A stretch of DNA of 64,000 bases from contig BCHH01000007.1 in the NCBI GenBank assembly GCA_001599595.1, positions 910,118-974,117 on the forward strand, in the 5' to 3' direction. A program made the translations under genes and the position numbers. Each line of letters opens with the position of its first letter. The stretch's first letter is position 1. This DNA is from Beverwykella pulmonaria. Taxonomy: Eukaryota > Ascomycota > Dothideomycetes > Pleosporales > Melanommataceae. Shown piece by piece: positions 43,723 through 55,284 of the stretch. The notes below the pieces were generated by a model that saw only the letters and a program-made list of their open reading frames with translations, was not told the DNA's origin and did no database searches.

Positions 43723-45647
43723 ATGACCGATCCTCTCAAGAGATCCGGGACCTACCCCATCCAGTCAGCAGAATATACCCCCCATATCAGCTCCCCGTCG
43801 CAACCGCAACCGCAACCGGTCGAGGAAAGCACAACACCGTTCCCAGCTTCTGTCCGCGCTCTCAAGAACTCTGGCAAGTCCACTGATCACGGCCGCACAG
43901 CTATCATTTGTCTCGATGGCACCGGCGGTATGTAGCTTCGATTTTTGAATACTACCTAGTTCCACGTCCGAGGAGAATGACAAGGAATCAAAAGCAATTT
44001 TCAGGATGTAGGCAAGAGCATCAACTCTACCCTACTGTATCTGCCCGCAGGGCTTTTACAAATTCCTAAAGATCCCCTCAGACACAGCCTTCAACGATTT
44101 ATACATTCACTAATCTTGATTTCTCATCTCTAGATCAGTTCGACAATGATAACAGCAACGTGGTTCAATTCGTCTCTTGCCTCAAGAAGCATACACCTGG
44201 CCAGCAGGTAACCTACTACCAATCTGGAATCGGGACCTACGACTCAGGAGGTATCAAAAACGGACTCGGAGCCGCCATGGACATGGCAGTAGGCAGCGGC
44301 CTCGGGATTCACATCAAAGACGCGTACAGATTCCTCATGCAGAACTATCGTGAAGGCGACAAAATCTGCTTGTTCGGATTCTCTCGAGGTGCATATACGG
44401 TCCGATGCCTGGCCGGCATGCTGCACAAAGTTGGCCTACTCCCCGCTAGCAATACCGCGCAAATTAACTTCGCCTACAACTTCTACAAGGACGACTCGCC
44501 TCAGGGCTGGAAGATGAGCGCTGAATTCAAGAAGACATTCTGCACCAACGTTAATGTTTACTTTGTGGGCTTGTGGGACTGTGTAGCGAGCGTGGGGTTC
44601 ATCCCCCGCAAGCTGCCCTTCAGCACATCTCCGACCAACTCCATCCACTACTTTCGACATGCCATGGCACTCGACGAGCATCGATCCAAGTTCAAAGTTT
44701 GCCATTGGCAACATCAAGACCCAGACCTACAACGCCGAGACACAATTGACAACACGCCAAAGGCCCAAGTGCATAGAAGCATCCAGCGCACCGGCATACT
44801 GAACTTCTTCCGCTCTAAGAAGAAAGCAGACTCAGCAATCTTGACCGAGGCGATTGAGAAAAGCAAGACAGCCCTCGCAAACGGAAGCTCGCACCTTCTA
44901 CACACTCACGACGATGCAGTGCAAGACAAGCTCGAGGCCTATTTTGACGCTTATGACGCCACCCGGAAACGCCACCACAAGGTTCAGACCAACGGTCTGG
45001 AAGTTTGGTTCATGGGAGCGCATGCCGATATTGGAGGCGGCGCTGTTCCGAACGAAACTCGCCACATGCTGTCGCGTATTCCCCTCCGGTGGATGATTCG
45101 GCAGTGCTTCGAATGCGACACGGGCATCTTTTTCGACACCGCAGCTCTCGTTGAACAGGGTCTAGATATGAATTCTCTGTGGCCTGTGTTTAAAACGTTA
45201 CCGGTGCCCTCACATGGCCCGGCCCCAGCGTTAGTGGAGACTTACGAAAACCAGAAGCTACCACCGCTCTCATGGCGCTCAGCTTTCCTTCCCATCGGAG
45301 ATGCCAAAGCCGATCAAAACGCGATCCCCGTGCAGAGCAGTGTCAACCGTCACGCTGTACTTCCCGAGTCAGCTGAGAGCCATTTTGATGCCCTAGCGCC
45401 CGTCAACGATCAACTTGTCTTAGCCAAAGGATGGTGGGTACTTGAGTATTGGCCTGTCAAAATTCGTGTGCTATCGAAGGATGGCGAAAGTTGGGAGAAG
45501 CGAGTGCGCATGAACTTAGGCCGGTATCGCGAAGTGCGCGAAGCTGAACCCAAAATGCACTGGACGGTGCAGCGCATGCTCGAAGAAGGTAAATACACTT
45601 TGAAAGGACCTTGTCACAAAAACACCGCTTGGCAGGTTGTGTCATAG
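43723..45647 (+). CDS. DUF2235 alpha/beta-hydrolase (Tle1-like phospholipase family)
   Basis: Two exons (43723-43927, 44134-45647; intron 43928-44133, 206 bp, long for this window) give 572 residues. The family start is visible across the junction as ICLDGTGDQFDNDNSNVV. The nucleophile elbow is LFGFSRGAYTVR (GxSxG with Ser), and FMGAHADIGGG supplies the probable catalytic Asp region. DUF2235 proteins include the bacterial type VI lipase effector Tle1; fungal members are intracellular and mostly uncharacterised. No signal peptide is present; the first 45 residues are Pro/Ser-rich. I infer a lipase or esterase activity. Confidence 0.85.
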
Positions 45648-46065
45648 AAGTCGCAGAATGTGCGGAGGAGTTTGTAGTTATTCAGTAATGTTCTGTTGTT
45701 CCCTGCACCGACGCCAAAAACCCGTCTGGTAGATACTGCAGGGCTTTGAAGGCCTGGCCTGATCCGTCTGGCATGCAATTCTAGCATGAAGTCGAAATGA
45801 TCAAGCTAGTTCCGCAAAACCGTACTGTATCTGCTAAGTGGGTTCCTACTGTTCTGGAAAAGATAAGTAGCTCGAATTGCTGTATGGGAAGGTTTTGCAT
45901 CATCGTGTTTCAAGCAAACATGTCGAATCTTTAGTTCATTTTATCTGGCTTAGGTGCTTCTATTTAATGCAACTTCATCTATACTTTAATTTACTCCTTC
46001 CTGCGCTACATCCTATATATTTCTCGGCGCATTTCACCATGGACTACACTCGCTAGTACCGCAAT
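45648..46065. other. Intergenic region, nothing firm
   Basis: DUF2235 3' region. No feature is supported. Confidence 0.4.
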
Positions 46066-46507
46066 ATGACTTCCCACTCCAACACAAGACTAGCCCCCAG
46101 AGATACCCCACAAGCCGTCCTTAGTATTCTGGGTCAACATTCACCACTACATCTGAATTTCGTACTCTTCATTCAACTGCATTCTAAGAACCTTACTAAC
46201 TCAATTTTTTAGATGCAAAGCGTTCGCGAAGCTTGCTCACAAGCTTGAGAAGGAGTCTTCGCGATGTAAGTCTCGAGGTGGAGAGCCTTCTCTCTATTGG
46301 TATTATGCCGAAGAAAGCGCGCGCCTGAGCTCGGAGACACGAGATGTGAGGAAACAGAGTGAGACTATCGAGAAGAAATGGGACTACTTCTTGTCTAGCC
46401 AGCTTGTCGCCCTCTCCGGCGACGACAGAAAGAGAAGCAAGAAACATATGCCCCTTGAATCCCGCGCGGAAGGCCTCGACCTCTTGGTGCTGCGACGGAA
46501 GAGATAA
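46066..46507 (+). CDS. Possible small gene, structure uncertain
   Basis: An ATG at 46066 opens a short exon (MTSHSNTRLAPRDTP). A strong intron end (CTAAC, then a T-run and AG at 46211-46212) follows. Downstream, a 97-codon open frame from 46214 to 46507 has helical, charged composition, for example SETRDVRKQSETIEKKWDYF. A GTAAGT donor at 46276 offers another splice. The phases do not settle on one model: exon 1 ends in phase 1, while the long frame needs phase 2 unless the internal intron is used. No family is recognised. Confidence 0.25.
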
Positions 46508-47241
46508 CAGAAAAGGATTGGAAGATAGCGGGTGAGATCATGTATCCCGTGGAGACCAAACTGAATAGTATCATCGAGGTAAGAGCACTTAATTGTTGGT
46601 TTTACTGAGTGTGTAATTTCATTGGAGACGATTAACGATAAGAAATTTCTTGGCTGATACAGTGGCAGGAATGATGTGGTTGACGCCTTTTGGATGCCAT
46701 GACACCAAAACGTACTACTTGAATAATTATTACGAGGAGTGACGGCCGTCAGTTGTCGTTCATTGAGGCTTAGACGTCGGCACGCTGCCAAGTTGGTGAA
46801 TGTGAGAGAAAGTAGCCAATATTGCTGGATAAACTTGAGACTAGTTAGAGGCATGACTCATACTAGCTTTCCATCGGAGAGTATTGGGTGCCCATGCACC
46901 GTTCCCTTACCATCTAGGCGCTTGAGCATAAGAAATTCGAATTTCTAACAGAATTCTTGGACATGGGGATAGTTTGTCGTCGAACTCGGGTGCATCCCCG
47001 AATATACGGATATCATCCCGAGAAGTATCTCATCCGAATGTCGCATTCGGGCACGGCCTCCGATCGGCTATTTGCGGATATCGCGGGGATATCATCAACC
47101 TAAAATCATTCTCTTCCCACACAATGCGCCAGCACAAGCGTCGACCTATGCATTAAAATTCAAACGACCAATAATCCGGACCCTCTACCACAGCCACATC
47201 TACACCTCCCACCTCCCTCCCCCACCAGCCACACCGTCGCT
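46508..47241. other. Intergenic region, nothing firm
   Basis: About 730 bp upstream of the aldolase; short ATATC-rich elements near 47010-47100. No gene is supported. Confidence 0.35.
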
Positions 47242-48180
47242 ATGAAGGTCCCCCAAGCGGGCGTCTGGTGCCCCGCGGTGACATTCTTCAACCCCACAAC
47301 CGGCGCCCTCGACATCCCCTCGTGCGAAAAATACTTCAAGTACCTCTCTACCTCGGGGCTCACTGGCCTCGTAGTCCTCGGCTCCAACGCGGAAGCTTTC
47401 CTCCTGACCCGCGAAGAACGCACACAGCTCATCCAAACCGCGCGGAAAGCAGTCGGCCCGACCTTCCCTCTCATCTGCGGCATCAGCGGCTTCTCCGTCG
47501 CCCAAGTTGTTGAGAACAGTGCAGACGCAAAAGCCGCAGGCGCCGACTTTGGGCTTCTGTTGCCCGCTGCGTATTATGGTGCGGCTACTACGAAAGAGGT
47601 AGTGAAAGGTTTCTACGATGAGGTTGCACAGAGCACCGAGTTGCCTATTGTGATTTACAATTTCCCAGGCATATGTAATGGCGTGGATCTCGATTCGGAA
47701 ACGATTGCTGCTATTGCAAAGCGCAACCCGGGGATGATCGTGGGCGTCAAGTTGACCTGCGGCAGCGTGGCGAAGATCACAAGGTTAACCGCCGAGCTAT
47801 CCCCAGAGGTTTTCTCTACGTTTGGAGGCCAATCAGACTTCTTGATCGGCGGGCTCGCCGTGGGAAGCGCAGGATGTGTGGCGGCATTCTCAAATGTGTT
47901 CCCCAAGACGATATCGAAAATCTACGAGCTGTATACGAGCGGGAAGGTGGAGGAGGCACTGAAACTACATCGTATAGCAGCATTGGCCGAGAGTCCTATC
48001 AAGGCAGGCATCGCGGGTACCAAGTATGCGGTTTCGCAGTATAGTGCGAAGGCGGCGGGGATTGAGAATGCGGAGGAGAAGCTGAGGCCGCGGAAACCTT
48101 ATCTACCTGTAGGAGAGCCAGTAAAGGAGAATGTTAAGAAGGTGATGGCAGAGTTAGCAGAGATTGAGAAAGGTCTCTGA
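47242..48180 (+). CDS. DapA/HOGA-family aldolase (DHDPS/N-acetylneuraminate lyase superfamily)
   Basis: Single exon of 312 residues, the normal length for the family. The Schiff-base lysine is Lys170 in VGVKLTCG, the catalytic Tyr139 lies in IVIYNFPG, and the substrate loop that is GTTGE in DHDPS reads GSNAEA here (residues 47-52). Fungi make lysine by the aminoadipate route, so this is not a lysine-pathway enzyme; candidates are 4-hydroxy-2-oxoglutarate aldolase, L-2-keto-3-deoxy sugar-acid aldolase of galacturonate breakdown, or a related pyruvate lyase. No targeting peptide is visible. The exact substrate cannot be given. Confidence 0.88.
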   Translation: MKVPQAGVWCPAVTFFNPTTGALDIPSCEKYFKYLSTSGLTGLVVLGSNAEAFLLTREERTQLIQTARKAVGPTFPLICGISGFSVAQVVENSADAKAAGADFGLLLPAAYYGAATTKEVVKGFYDEVAQSTELPIVIYNFPGICNGVDLDSETIAAIAKRNPGMIVGVKLTCGSVAKITRLTAELSPEVFSTFGGQSDFLIGGLAVGSAGCVAAFSNVFPKTISKIYELYTSGKVEEALKLHRIAALAESPIKAGIAGTKYAVSQYSAKAAGIENAEEKLRPRKPYLPVGEPVKENVKKVMAELAEIEKGL

Positions 48181-50459
48181 AGGTTGTGGTGGTATGCACG
48201 TCCATCGATCAAATCTTCAACCTCAACACCAACTGCTCCCATCCCTTCTCAATTCCTCTACTGAGACAGTTTCTTGTTACGAGGCGACTTTTTTCCACTT
48301 TCATCGACCTGCCGACGCGAATAATCGCAGCAGATCATAGAATTAGAAGTTCTAGACAAAGGAAAAGCTTACCTCGGAAAGAGGGCAGTGATCTACAACG
48401 CTAACAAACAGGCCTTTAAGATCTCAATAGAATTCTTCTCATAAATTTGGTGCGCAAACATCATTGAGGGACGCAAATATTGAAACCAGTTCGCACATTT
48501 ATTTTTAACAATCATTTATCCAATATGAGAATCTTATATATATGTATTCCTCTCCCGCCTGCCCTGAGTATTTGTTGATCCTTCGTATACATCTTCAAGC
48601 CTACTGATTTGTATCGCAGAAACTTATTCCTCGCGGTCGCCTTTTGACACACCAATGATTCTTCTAACTTGACTCAGTTTCAACCCAGTCTCCCATCACC
48701 TCAAGGCTGTCTTGAATTAATCCTCGAGTCCCACTCCGCCATCCTTCTTCGACCACAAAACAACAATGTTTTATTCTACCGGATCCAGAACCTTAAAGCC
48801 AGCCTACAGCATCGTACAGGGCATGGCCACATTTGTCTAATTGCCTTTGTGCGACCTCAACGAAAATGACGGTATGATATTCCTATTTCATAATTCGGGT
48901 AGAGAGATTGGAGGGAATTTGTGGTGATGTGGAAAAATCAGAGAGTGAGTGGGAGGCCGCATTTGAGAAGGCTTGAGCTGCTCGCCATATGGTTGTGGGG
49001 GTTCTCAAGCAGCATCACTGCAGTGAAAGATGGCAGCGGCGGCCAGTGAGAAATTGTGTATGCTGATCTCTTAGAGGAGCGAAAAGGCTGTTGCAAGAGT
49101 ACATTAGATATAAATACGAGAACTCAACGTTGTCGTATTAACAGTGAAGTAATTGTCTCTTCTCTGTGTTGTTTCCATTTGGAATTCCCGTATCACTTAA
49201 AGCAGCGCCTCACTCATATTCTAAATATATGCATTTTCAGCTCAACAATGCTTCGTGGTTGTGTTGTGGTATTTCCTACGCTATGTCGATGTTGTTATGT
49301 TTGTGTTGATTACTTCTCTTTGCAATAGACCTTGTGTGTATGCAACCATACCGATCCGTGATGCTTCTTAGACGGCGCCGTTGAGCGACTGAATATATTT
49401 TTTGCAAAGACTGCTATAAGTGTAACTCCTAGCGAGACTAACATGATCGGAATCTCAGTTGTTGATACTCTTGATGCCGCGGTGGGATAACTTTCCACAC
49501 CCCCGCCAGCGAGGAAACTGGTGGATAGTGAAGGACAAGAATCTCCAAAAGTTAATTTCCACGCACTAAGTGCCGTATAAATTTCGTCCTACAACAGAAG
49601 CTCACATATTAAGGGCTTTAGAACATATTTTTAACTGACAATGAGATGAGGCTGACGCTAAGATGACCCGTAACCTTAGAACTCTTAGAAGCGTTGAATT
49701 TACCCTTTTTTTTGGCGATCGTCATCCGGGGTAGCACAACAATCTAACAGGCATATTACCCTAACAACACCCTGCAGCTAGGTATCTAGAAATTGAATGT
49801 CGAGGTAGAGGCTGGATTGAAGTAGTGCGACGGACTGAATGATGTAAAGCATCGCGAGCTGCGCTTTTCCTCTTCGTTGTCATTCACAATACAAATCTTA
49901 CACCAGGCTTAAGCGCAAAAACCATATCGACTGGAAGATTTGATTGAAACGATTGGAAAGCTTGTTCTTCGCTCTGCTTTTCGAAATGGCTCTCATTACC
50001 GAACATGTTTTATCACGATGTTCTGAGATGAAAAACCGGGAGGAATTGGGCCCCCAAGAGAAGAGTGCGAATAAGACGCGCATGTCAGCTCCCACCGGAT
50101 TTTGCAAGGGTGCGACCGGAAATCTATAGGTCAGCGTTCCTTCAGGATGCTTATCCGCCCGTCGCGTATCCACTGTTGTCTTGCAGGCAGCAGGAGTACG
50201 GCGAGACAAGTAAGAATTTTAAGACGACAACCTCCATATCGATGTCCTTTTCTCGTACAGCGTAGTGTGGTGGAAATAGATGGCCGGGACTGGTTTGTTT
50301 GTGGGAAAACTCGCAAATATAGATGGATCTTGTCGCTGGATGACATACAAGGCTTTGGAAATCGTGTTCAGCAGGCAGGGTTGGAACAACATGAGCGCGT
50401 AAGCGCTGCTAAGAATAAATTTTGTAGTACACATGTTCTCCAGCCACACCTCATTTGCC
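48181..50459. other. AT-rich intergenic region, no supported gene
   Basis: About 2.3 kb of AT-rich DNA with TATA-like stretches (for example near 48535). Short open frames occur on both strands but none has motifs, a splice pattern or good composition. Confidence 0.35.
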
Positions 50460-51082
50460 TCAATCCAGAGGGTGACCATTCCTCGGCCTCTTCGATTTTG
50501 TCCAGGGTCTTTTCGTCTTCGTGGCCGTCTCCTGCAGAAGATTCCAAGTCTCTGGATCTGATTTCTTTTGCACCCGGCGCACCTCGTCCTCAAAGCATTC
50601 CTCATATGGCTGGATGCCCTCTTCAAGCAGCCACTTCAGCACCTGCGCATTGCGTTCCTGTAGGGCGAGGAGTGCGAGCGATCTACGAACCTCATTCTGA
50701 TATGACTTTCCCAACTTGTCGAGTGCAGCCTTGAGGTCATCAGTGTTGCCATTACGATAGACATCAAATACATCTTCAAAGGGTGTTGTGTCTGTGATCG
50801 TTAGCCGTCAGCATTGATAGCCTGGATGTAGTTAGACGTACCGTCAACAGGTTCCCAGTCGTGCTGCATGATCCAACAGTTGATGCTGAAGCCCAATGGG
50901 TCAACGTCTTCAAGCTCCATATGCACATATTCATCGCCCTTGTGCTTGATACCAGTGCGGGAAAGATGCTGGAGAAGGTGGTGGAAGTACTCTTTCTCGG
51001 TAATTTTCCCGGCCTTCTTCCTATAGTATGCCTGGCGATAGCATGGCGCCGGCGACGGTGCGGACGATGGCGTTGAAGACAT
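50460..51082 (-). CDS. Small hypothetical protein, ankyrin-like C-terminal half
   Basis: Two exons on the minus strand (51082-50842, 50791-50460; intron 50792-50841) give 190 residues. The N-terminal half reads YYRKKAGKITEKEYFHHLL and WIMQHDWEPVDG. The C-terminal half has an ankyrin-like helix pair: GNTDDLKAALDK, then SLALLALQERNAQVLKWLLEEG, in which the spacing of LLxWLLEEG resembles an ankyrin repeat. The end is Lys/Arg-rich. I recognise no named family. The neighbouring minus-strand gene at 51403 is of similar size. Confidence 0.6.
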
Positions 51083-51402
51083 GTTGGAAAGAATGTAGAT
51101 GGAGAGGCGTATGAACCGAAGAATCGGTCCAAGACCTTGGACGTTAAGTTTATATTATTTCAAAGATGCGGTTACGCGCCGGCGAACACAGCCTCAGGGC
51201 GTAGTCTTCGATTACGCTTGGAGTCAAAGGTGGGGGCTGGAACGAAATATTGCATGGAGATGACCTGGAATTGTGCAGGGGGAAATTCATTGGATGCTGC
51301 GCCGCGCTGTTGTGAAACTTTGAGGCCTGGGCAACCAATGCAGAAATATAAGGCGGGAAAGCTAGACTCAGGCTACCCCGGAATAGGCGAGAATAACGGA
51401 CG
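51083..51402. other. Intergenic region, nothing firm
   Basis: 320 bp between two small minus-strand genes. It presumably holds the promoter of the 190-residue gene. Confidence 0.4.
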
Positions 51403-51944
51403 CTAATTGGCTGGATCCGCAACCTTAAACGATGGTTGGTCGCCTGAAAAGCCTTCGGGAGTATACAACCAACCGTAGAATATGCAGGTCTGCTCTTGAC
51501 TGCTCATTACCACAATCACCCACCACTCTGTCCTTGCAACTCGAGACTCTGTCCAAGAAGGCACTTGAAGGAAAATGAAGTTCTTTGCATCTGAATTCAG
51601 TTCCACCGGCGCCTGCCTCGGATTGCCATATGGATACCATAGCAAGCACAGCAGTGTAAGACTTTCGCGCGAATACGGGGTAGGCTTGTAGCCAAAATCC
51701 GATCCACTAGCTGGGAAATAGCTACGCGCAACCCTGAAGATGAGGCTGGTGTAGTTAGAACATGTACATTTCAGACCACAGCTTAAACAACTTGTCCGAA
51801 AATCACGTCCCGGGAATCCTCTCGTCCCTACCGAAATCTCCTTCGCCTATATGATCGCAGTCAAAATTCGCCGATAGGGATCTTGGCATTCAGAACGTTC
51901 TGAAACGTCTGTGATAAGACAGCCTTGCGATCTGTGTGTGACAT
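51403..51944 (-). pseudogene. Small hypothetical protein gene with an apparent 1-nt frameshift
   Basis: On the minus strand an ATG at 51944 opens 27 codons (MSHTDRKAVLSQ ... IPIGEF), ending at a TTTT run (51863-51866). Ignoring one T, the frame continues (DCDHIGEGDFGRDERIPG) to 51807. An intron at 51746-51806 (donor GTGATT, branch CTAAC, acceptor CAG) joins to 51745-51403, which codes for TLIFRVARSYFPASG through SFKVADPAN. The product would be 159 residues. Either one base is inserted (a pseudogene or an assembly error), or the true start is further downstream. No family is recognised; it has several Trp, Tyr and Phe residues but no signal peptide. Confidence 0.4.
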
Positions 51945-52316
51945 GACATGGACGCGCTAAATTTTCTCACCAAGCGGCTATTCTCCAAATCCAGAAGTGC
52001 CTGGCAGGATTCGTTTGACGGACTTCTGAGTATGTTCGCAAGAACATCGGACTACACGCCGGTCGTGTCGAGTACTGTCGGACTTTCACGAAGGCAGTGT
52101 TGATGGCTAGATACTAGCTTAATCCAAGGAAATCATGAAGCTGTATAAGTACGGCTGTCAAGCCCATCATATACATCATCAATTCATTTTTCATTCATTT
52201 TGTTTGCTTTCATCGTACAGTCTCTACCAATCACTGGTTGATTTCATTCGCTTCTCCTCGCCTTACAGAGAACCCACAGTCTTTTCAGATCACTGGTTGA
52301 CTTTCCACCCGCCACA
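51945..52316. promoter_or_regulatory. Promoter region of the Lys/Pro-repeat secreted protein
   Basis: GTATAAGTA at about 52143-52151 could be the TATA element, 165-175 bp upstream of the ATG at 52317. The following leader is CT-rich. Confidence 0.35.
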
Positions 52317-53437
52317 ATGAAGGTCTCCAATTCTTTGGTCGCAGTGTTTTCATTCATGCTGGCGATTCACGCCCTTCCAACTGACTTAGACACTCGCAGC
52401 GCATCCTCGACTGAGATCGATGCCGTCGCTGTGTCCGCAGCGGAGATTGAAGTTCGTCACCCACTTGACGAGGACGAGGATATTGAACTCAGCGACGCCA
52501 TCCTCCCCCGTGATCCTGAGCTCGAAGCCAGGAAGGCGAAAGCGAAAGCCAAGCCGAAAGCCAAGCCGAAAGCGAAGCCGAAAGCCAAGCCAAAGCCGAA
52601 GTCGAAGCCAAAGCCGAAGAAGAAGAAGCCAACTAAGACTACAAAGGGGGCCACTAAGCCTACCAAAAACCCGGTAGCCACTCCTTCGAAGATGCCTAAG
52701 AATGTTAAATGTGACCCAATCTCCAAGTACTCGGTTGCCGTAAGCTCACCCCCAACGATACCATTTATGAATACAACTAACCCACCCAGTGGTTCCAAGC
52801 CAATGCCTGCAAGAAGCCCCCGGCGAAGAGCTGCCTCTTCTACACCCGTGGTCTCAGCAAGGCTGCCAATGCCTATGCTAAGAAACAAACACCAGACATG
52901 ACCACCATCTGGGAGATGTGGCCCGACATGTACTACAGGAAAACCGATCGGAGCACGGCCAATCCCCTCCGATGCATCATGTCAAAGAAGACTACCATGG
53001 GCACATACTTCCAACACATGTCGACTGCCATGGCCTCTATGTGTGATGATTTTGCCACAGTCATGGACAAGGGTGTCGGACCGGGCAAGGCCAACTTCGC
53101 TGCCGTCAGACAAGACGGAATTTGGTACAACCAGGAGTTCGTACAACTCAAGAAAGGTGGCATCGGCGGTAAGAAGGTTAATGAGATCGAGGCTATCTCT
53201 CAAGATGGCAAGACAAAATTCACCTACTGGACCCGTGCGGGAGGAAATGGTGCCAAGCGAGAAGTACATAATGCAACTATGCCTATCGAGGATGTCGAGA
53301 AATGGTGGGAGGATGATGAGGAATTTGAGGAATTCGATCACCATGACCGCCTCGAGGCACGCAAGGCCATACCTAAGCAAAAGAACTGTAGAGCTCCGAA
53401 GGCTGGGGATATCACCGCAGTAGGTGACCTTTGGTGA
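52317..53437 (+). CDS. Secreted protein with Lys/Pro/Ala repeat and an unrecognised C-terminal domain
   Basis: Two exons (52317-52739, 52790-53437; intron 52740-52789) give 356 residues. The signal peptide MKVSNSLVAVFSFMLAIHA is followed by an acidic prosequence-like segment (residues about 45-70, rich in Asp and Glu). Then comes a Lys/Pro/Ala tandem repeat (KAKPKAKPKAKP..., residues about 71-105) followed by a Thr/Lys-rich linker. The C-terminal domain starts near residue 130 with NVKCDPISKYSVA|WFQANACKK and has paired Cys (KSCLFYTRGLS; MTTIWEMWPDMYY; LRCIM; MASMCDDF). I do not recognise the domain; its compact Cys-containing start suggests an enzyme or toxin-like fold, but that is speculation. 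The intron is required: without it the frame changes into Pro/Arg-rich noise. A basic repeat next to an acidic stretch is unusual. Confidence 0.65.
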
Positions 53438-54052
53438 GCGTGGATTTGGAGTTTGACTGCTGGACTATGGGTAGATGTCCTTTACTTCGCTTCTTGTATA
53501 AATAATTTCTTTAGAATTTGGTCTGTACAATGCAATCTCATAAAGAACGCCTATGGTTCCTAACATCAACCCCCAACAGCTAGTAGATACTTTGAGACCC
53601 CCCTTTAGCTACAAAAGAACGCGTTTATTTATTGCAATGGGTCATTTTCCTACATTGGTTGTCCCTTAAGCTTCGCAACTCCCAGGACTTCAGGGCAGTG
53701 AAGAAGAGGCATCTTTGCGTGCCGAATGCTATGTTCCATTTTAATGTAGAGTAGTTTTGCTTAGCACAGCTAGAAACAAAATCATAAAATGCTATCGCTC
53801 TGCCTGTCCAATGGATGGCAACTTACTAACTTAGACCTGGGTCTCGAGTCTTTTTTTCAACTGCTTGCAGTGTAGCAGGTCCATGATTAACGGTTGGAAA
53901 ATGTGACTTTCCCATTCCAAGAATCTCAAAATTATGTAAGTCAAGACACGCGTATGCCAGACAGCACCAATAAAACCCTCTTTGAGCCCATTTTCAAATA
54001 TCATCGTCATAGAGCAAGTCCAGCCTGTGTTTCCTTCTTCTCTCTGGGGTTA
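53438..54052. other. Intergenic region, nothing firm
   Basis: Shared 3' region of two converging genes. No feature is supported. Confidence 0.4.
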
Positions 54053-55284
54053 TTAAGTCCTGAGGACCTCGTAATCGATTGTCACTGTGCTCGTTGCAAG
54101 AATCCCCGCCTTCCCTGGTGAAGTCGCCACCTCCAAATTTTTATCATTCTGAAGGATGCTCCGATCGCTTGCTGCATCTTCCATCGGGCCTAAGCTCATC
54201 CAAGAATCATCCTTGTGGTGCCGAACCGCGTCAATCCGGCAGGTATTCCCTGATCTCTGACTTCCTCCGTTGAGCCGGGAAAGATACATGTCCTTGGAGT
54301 TACCGCGATTGTAGCCAAGGGTTGACACCTTTTCTTTGAAGAAAACACGAAGGACTGGAAGGGAAGCGGCGATGATAGCGGTGGCGGTTTCGACGGCTGT
54401 CCATATTGTTACATCGATACCATTATCTGCGCCAGGTTGTGTCAGCATCTGCACAGCCAAGAAAGAGATTCAAGTGGACGTACAATAGAAATCTTGCTGT
54501 CGGAGCTGGATAATGTAAGCTCCCTTCACAATAGCACAAATACCGGACCTGAGAATCCATCAGCTGGCTATTGCTCAAATAGAATTCATACGCAAACCTA
54601 CAAGACACCCAACGACATCGCAATACCTACGCCAACCTTCTCTCTCATCCGTATCTGCAAGCCCCAGATCAAATACCACGGAAGCAGTGCCAGCGCAAAG
54701 TCGATTACCGCGCACCATGCTGCATTGAAGATTCCATAGTTTGTCGAGATCGCAGGGTCCCAGCATGTCCCTTCTACCGTGTCATTCCAGGCCTTCTCCT
54801 GAGGCGTGCATTGGACCCAGGTGAGTAGCGAACTCGGTATCATGACAACGAATAGTGTGACAATGGAGAACCACACTAACCATCGGGGCGGTCCTGTAGT
54901 GAAACGAAGCAATGTGACTCCAAAGGAGATTTTGCTTCCCGTCGATGCGAAGCAGGAGACGGACGCACCAATCGAGGTGTACAAGGCGATTGTAGCCAGG
55001 TTTTGGGGTGCTATATCCACGGTGCGTTTCCCGAAGCCCAAATGCTGACCCATTTGCGTAATGATGGATTCAACGAGCAGGAGCAACTTTGCTACTTTAA
55101 GAGCTTGTATGTGATTGAACATTGAAAGACTTACCCACGATGCGATCAAGATGTGATCGTCCCACCACAGGCGTTGGCGCCGACTCAACTTTGCGTATAT
55201 CCTCAGGGCCAGAAATCCACCACAGAAGAAACACAGCCACCATGTTACGCCTACGATCACTGGCCCATTGTCCGGAGCTGCCAT
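54053..55284 (-). CDS. Fungal-rhodopsin-family membrane protein (PTH11/SAT4-like)
   Basis: Four exons on the minus strand (55284-55135, 55086-54602, 54548-54484, 54426-54053) give 357 residues. Seven hydrophobic segments can be traced, for example GVTWWLCFFCGGFLALRIY, SIGASVSCFASTGSKISFGVTLLRF, WLVWFSIVTLFVVMIPSSLL, IFNAAWCAVIDFALALLPWYLIW, GICAIVKGAYIIQ and VTIWTAVETATAIIAASLP. The blocks LRIYAKLSRRQRLWWDDHILIASW and TCWDPAISTNYGIFNAAW are typical of the fungal-rhodopsin domain (formerly DUF/SAT4). The cytoplasmic tail is Ser/Asp-rich. Many paralogues exist in Dothideomycetes, and their roles (sensor or accessory protein) are mostly unknown. The first intron, 48 nt, is a multiple of three without a stop. 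Confidence 0.85.

Noticed and set aside
50102..50734. A 210-codon plus-strand frame overlapping the 190-residue minus-strand gene
   Set aside because: The minus-strand model has a phase-consistent intron and an ankyrin-like pattern; the plus frame is its antisense plus flanking DNA.
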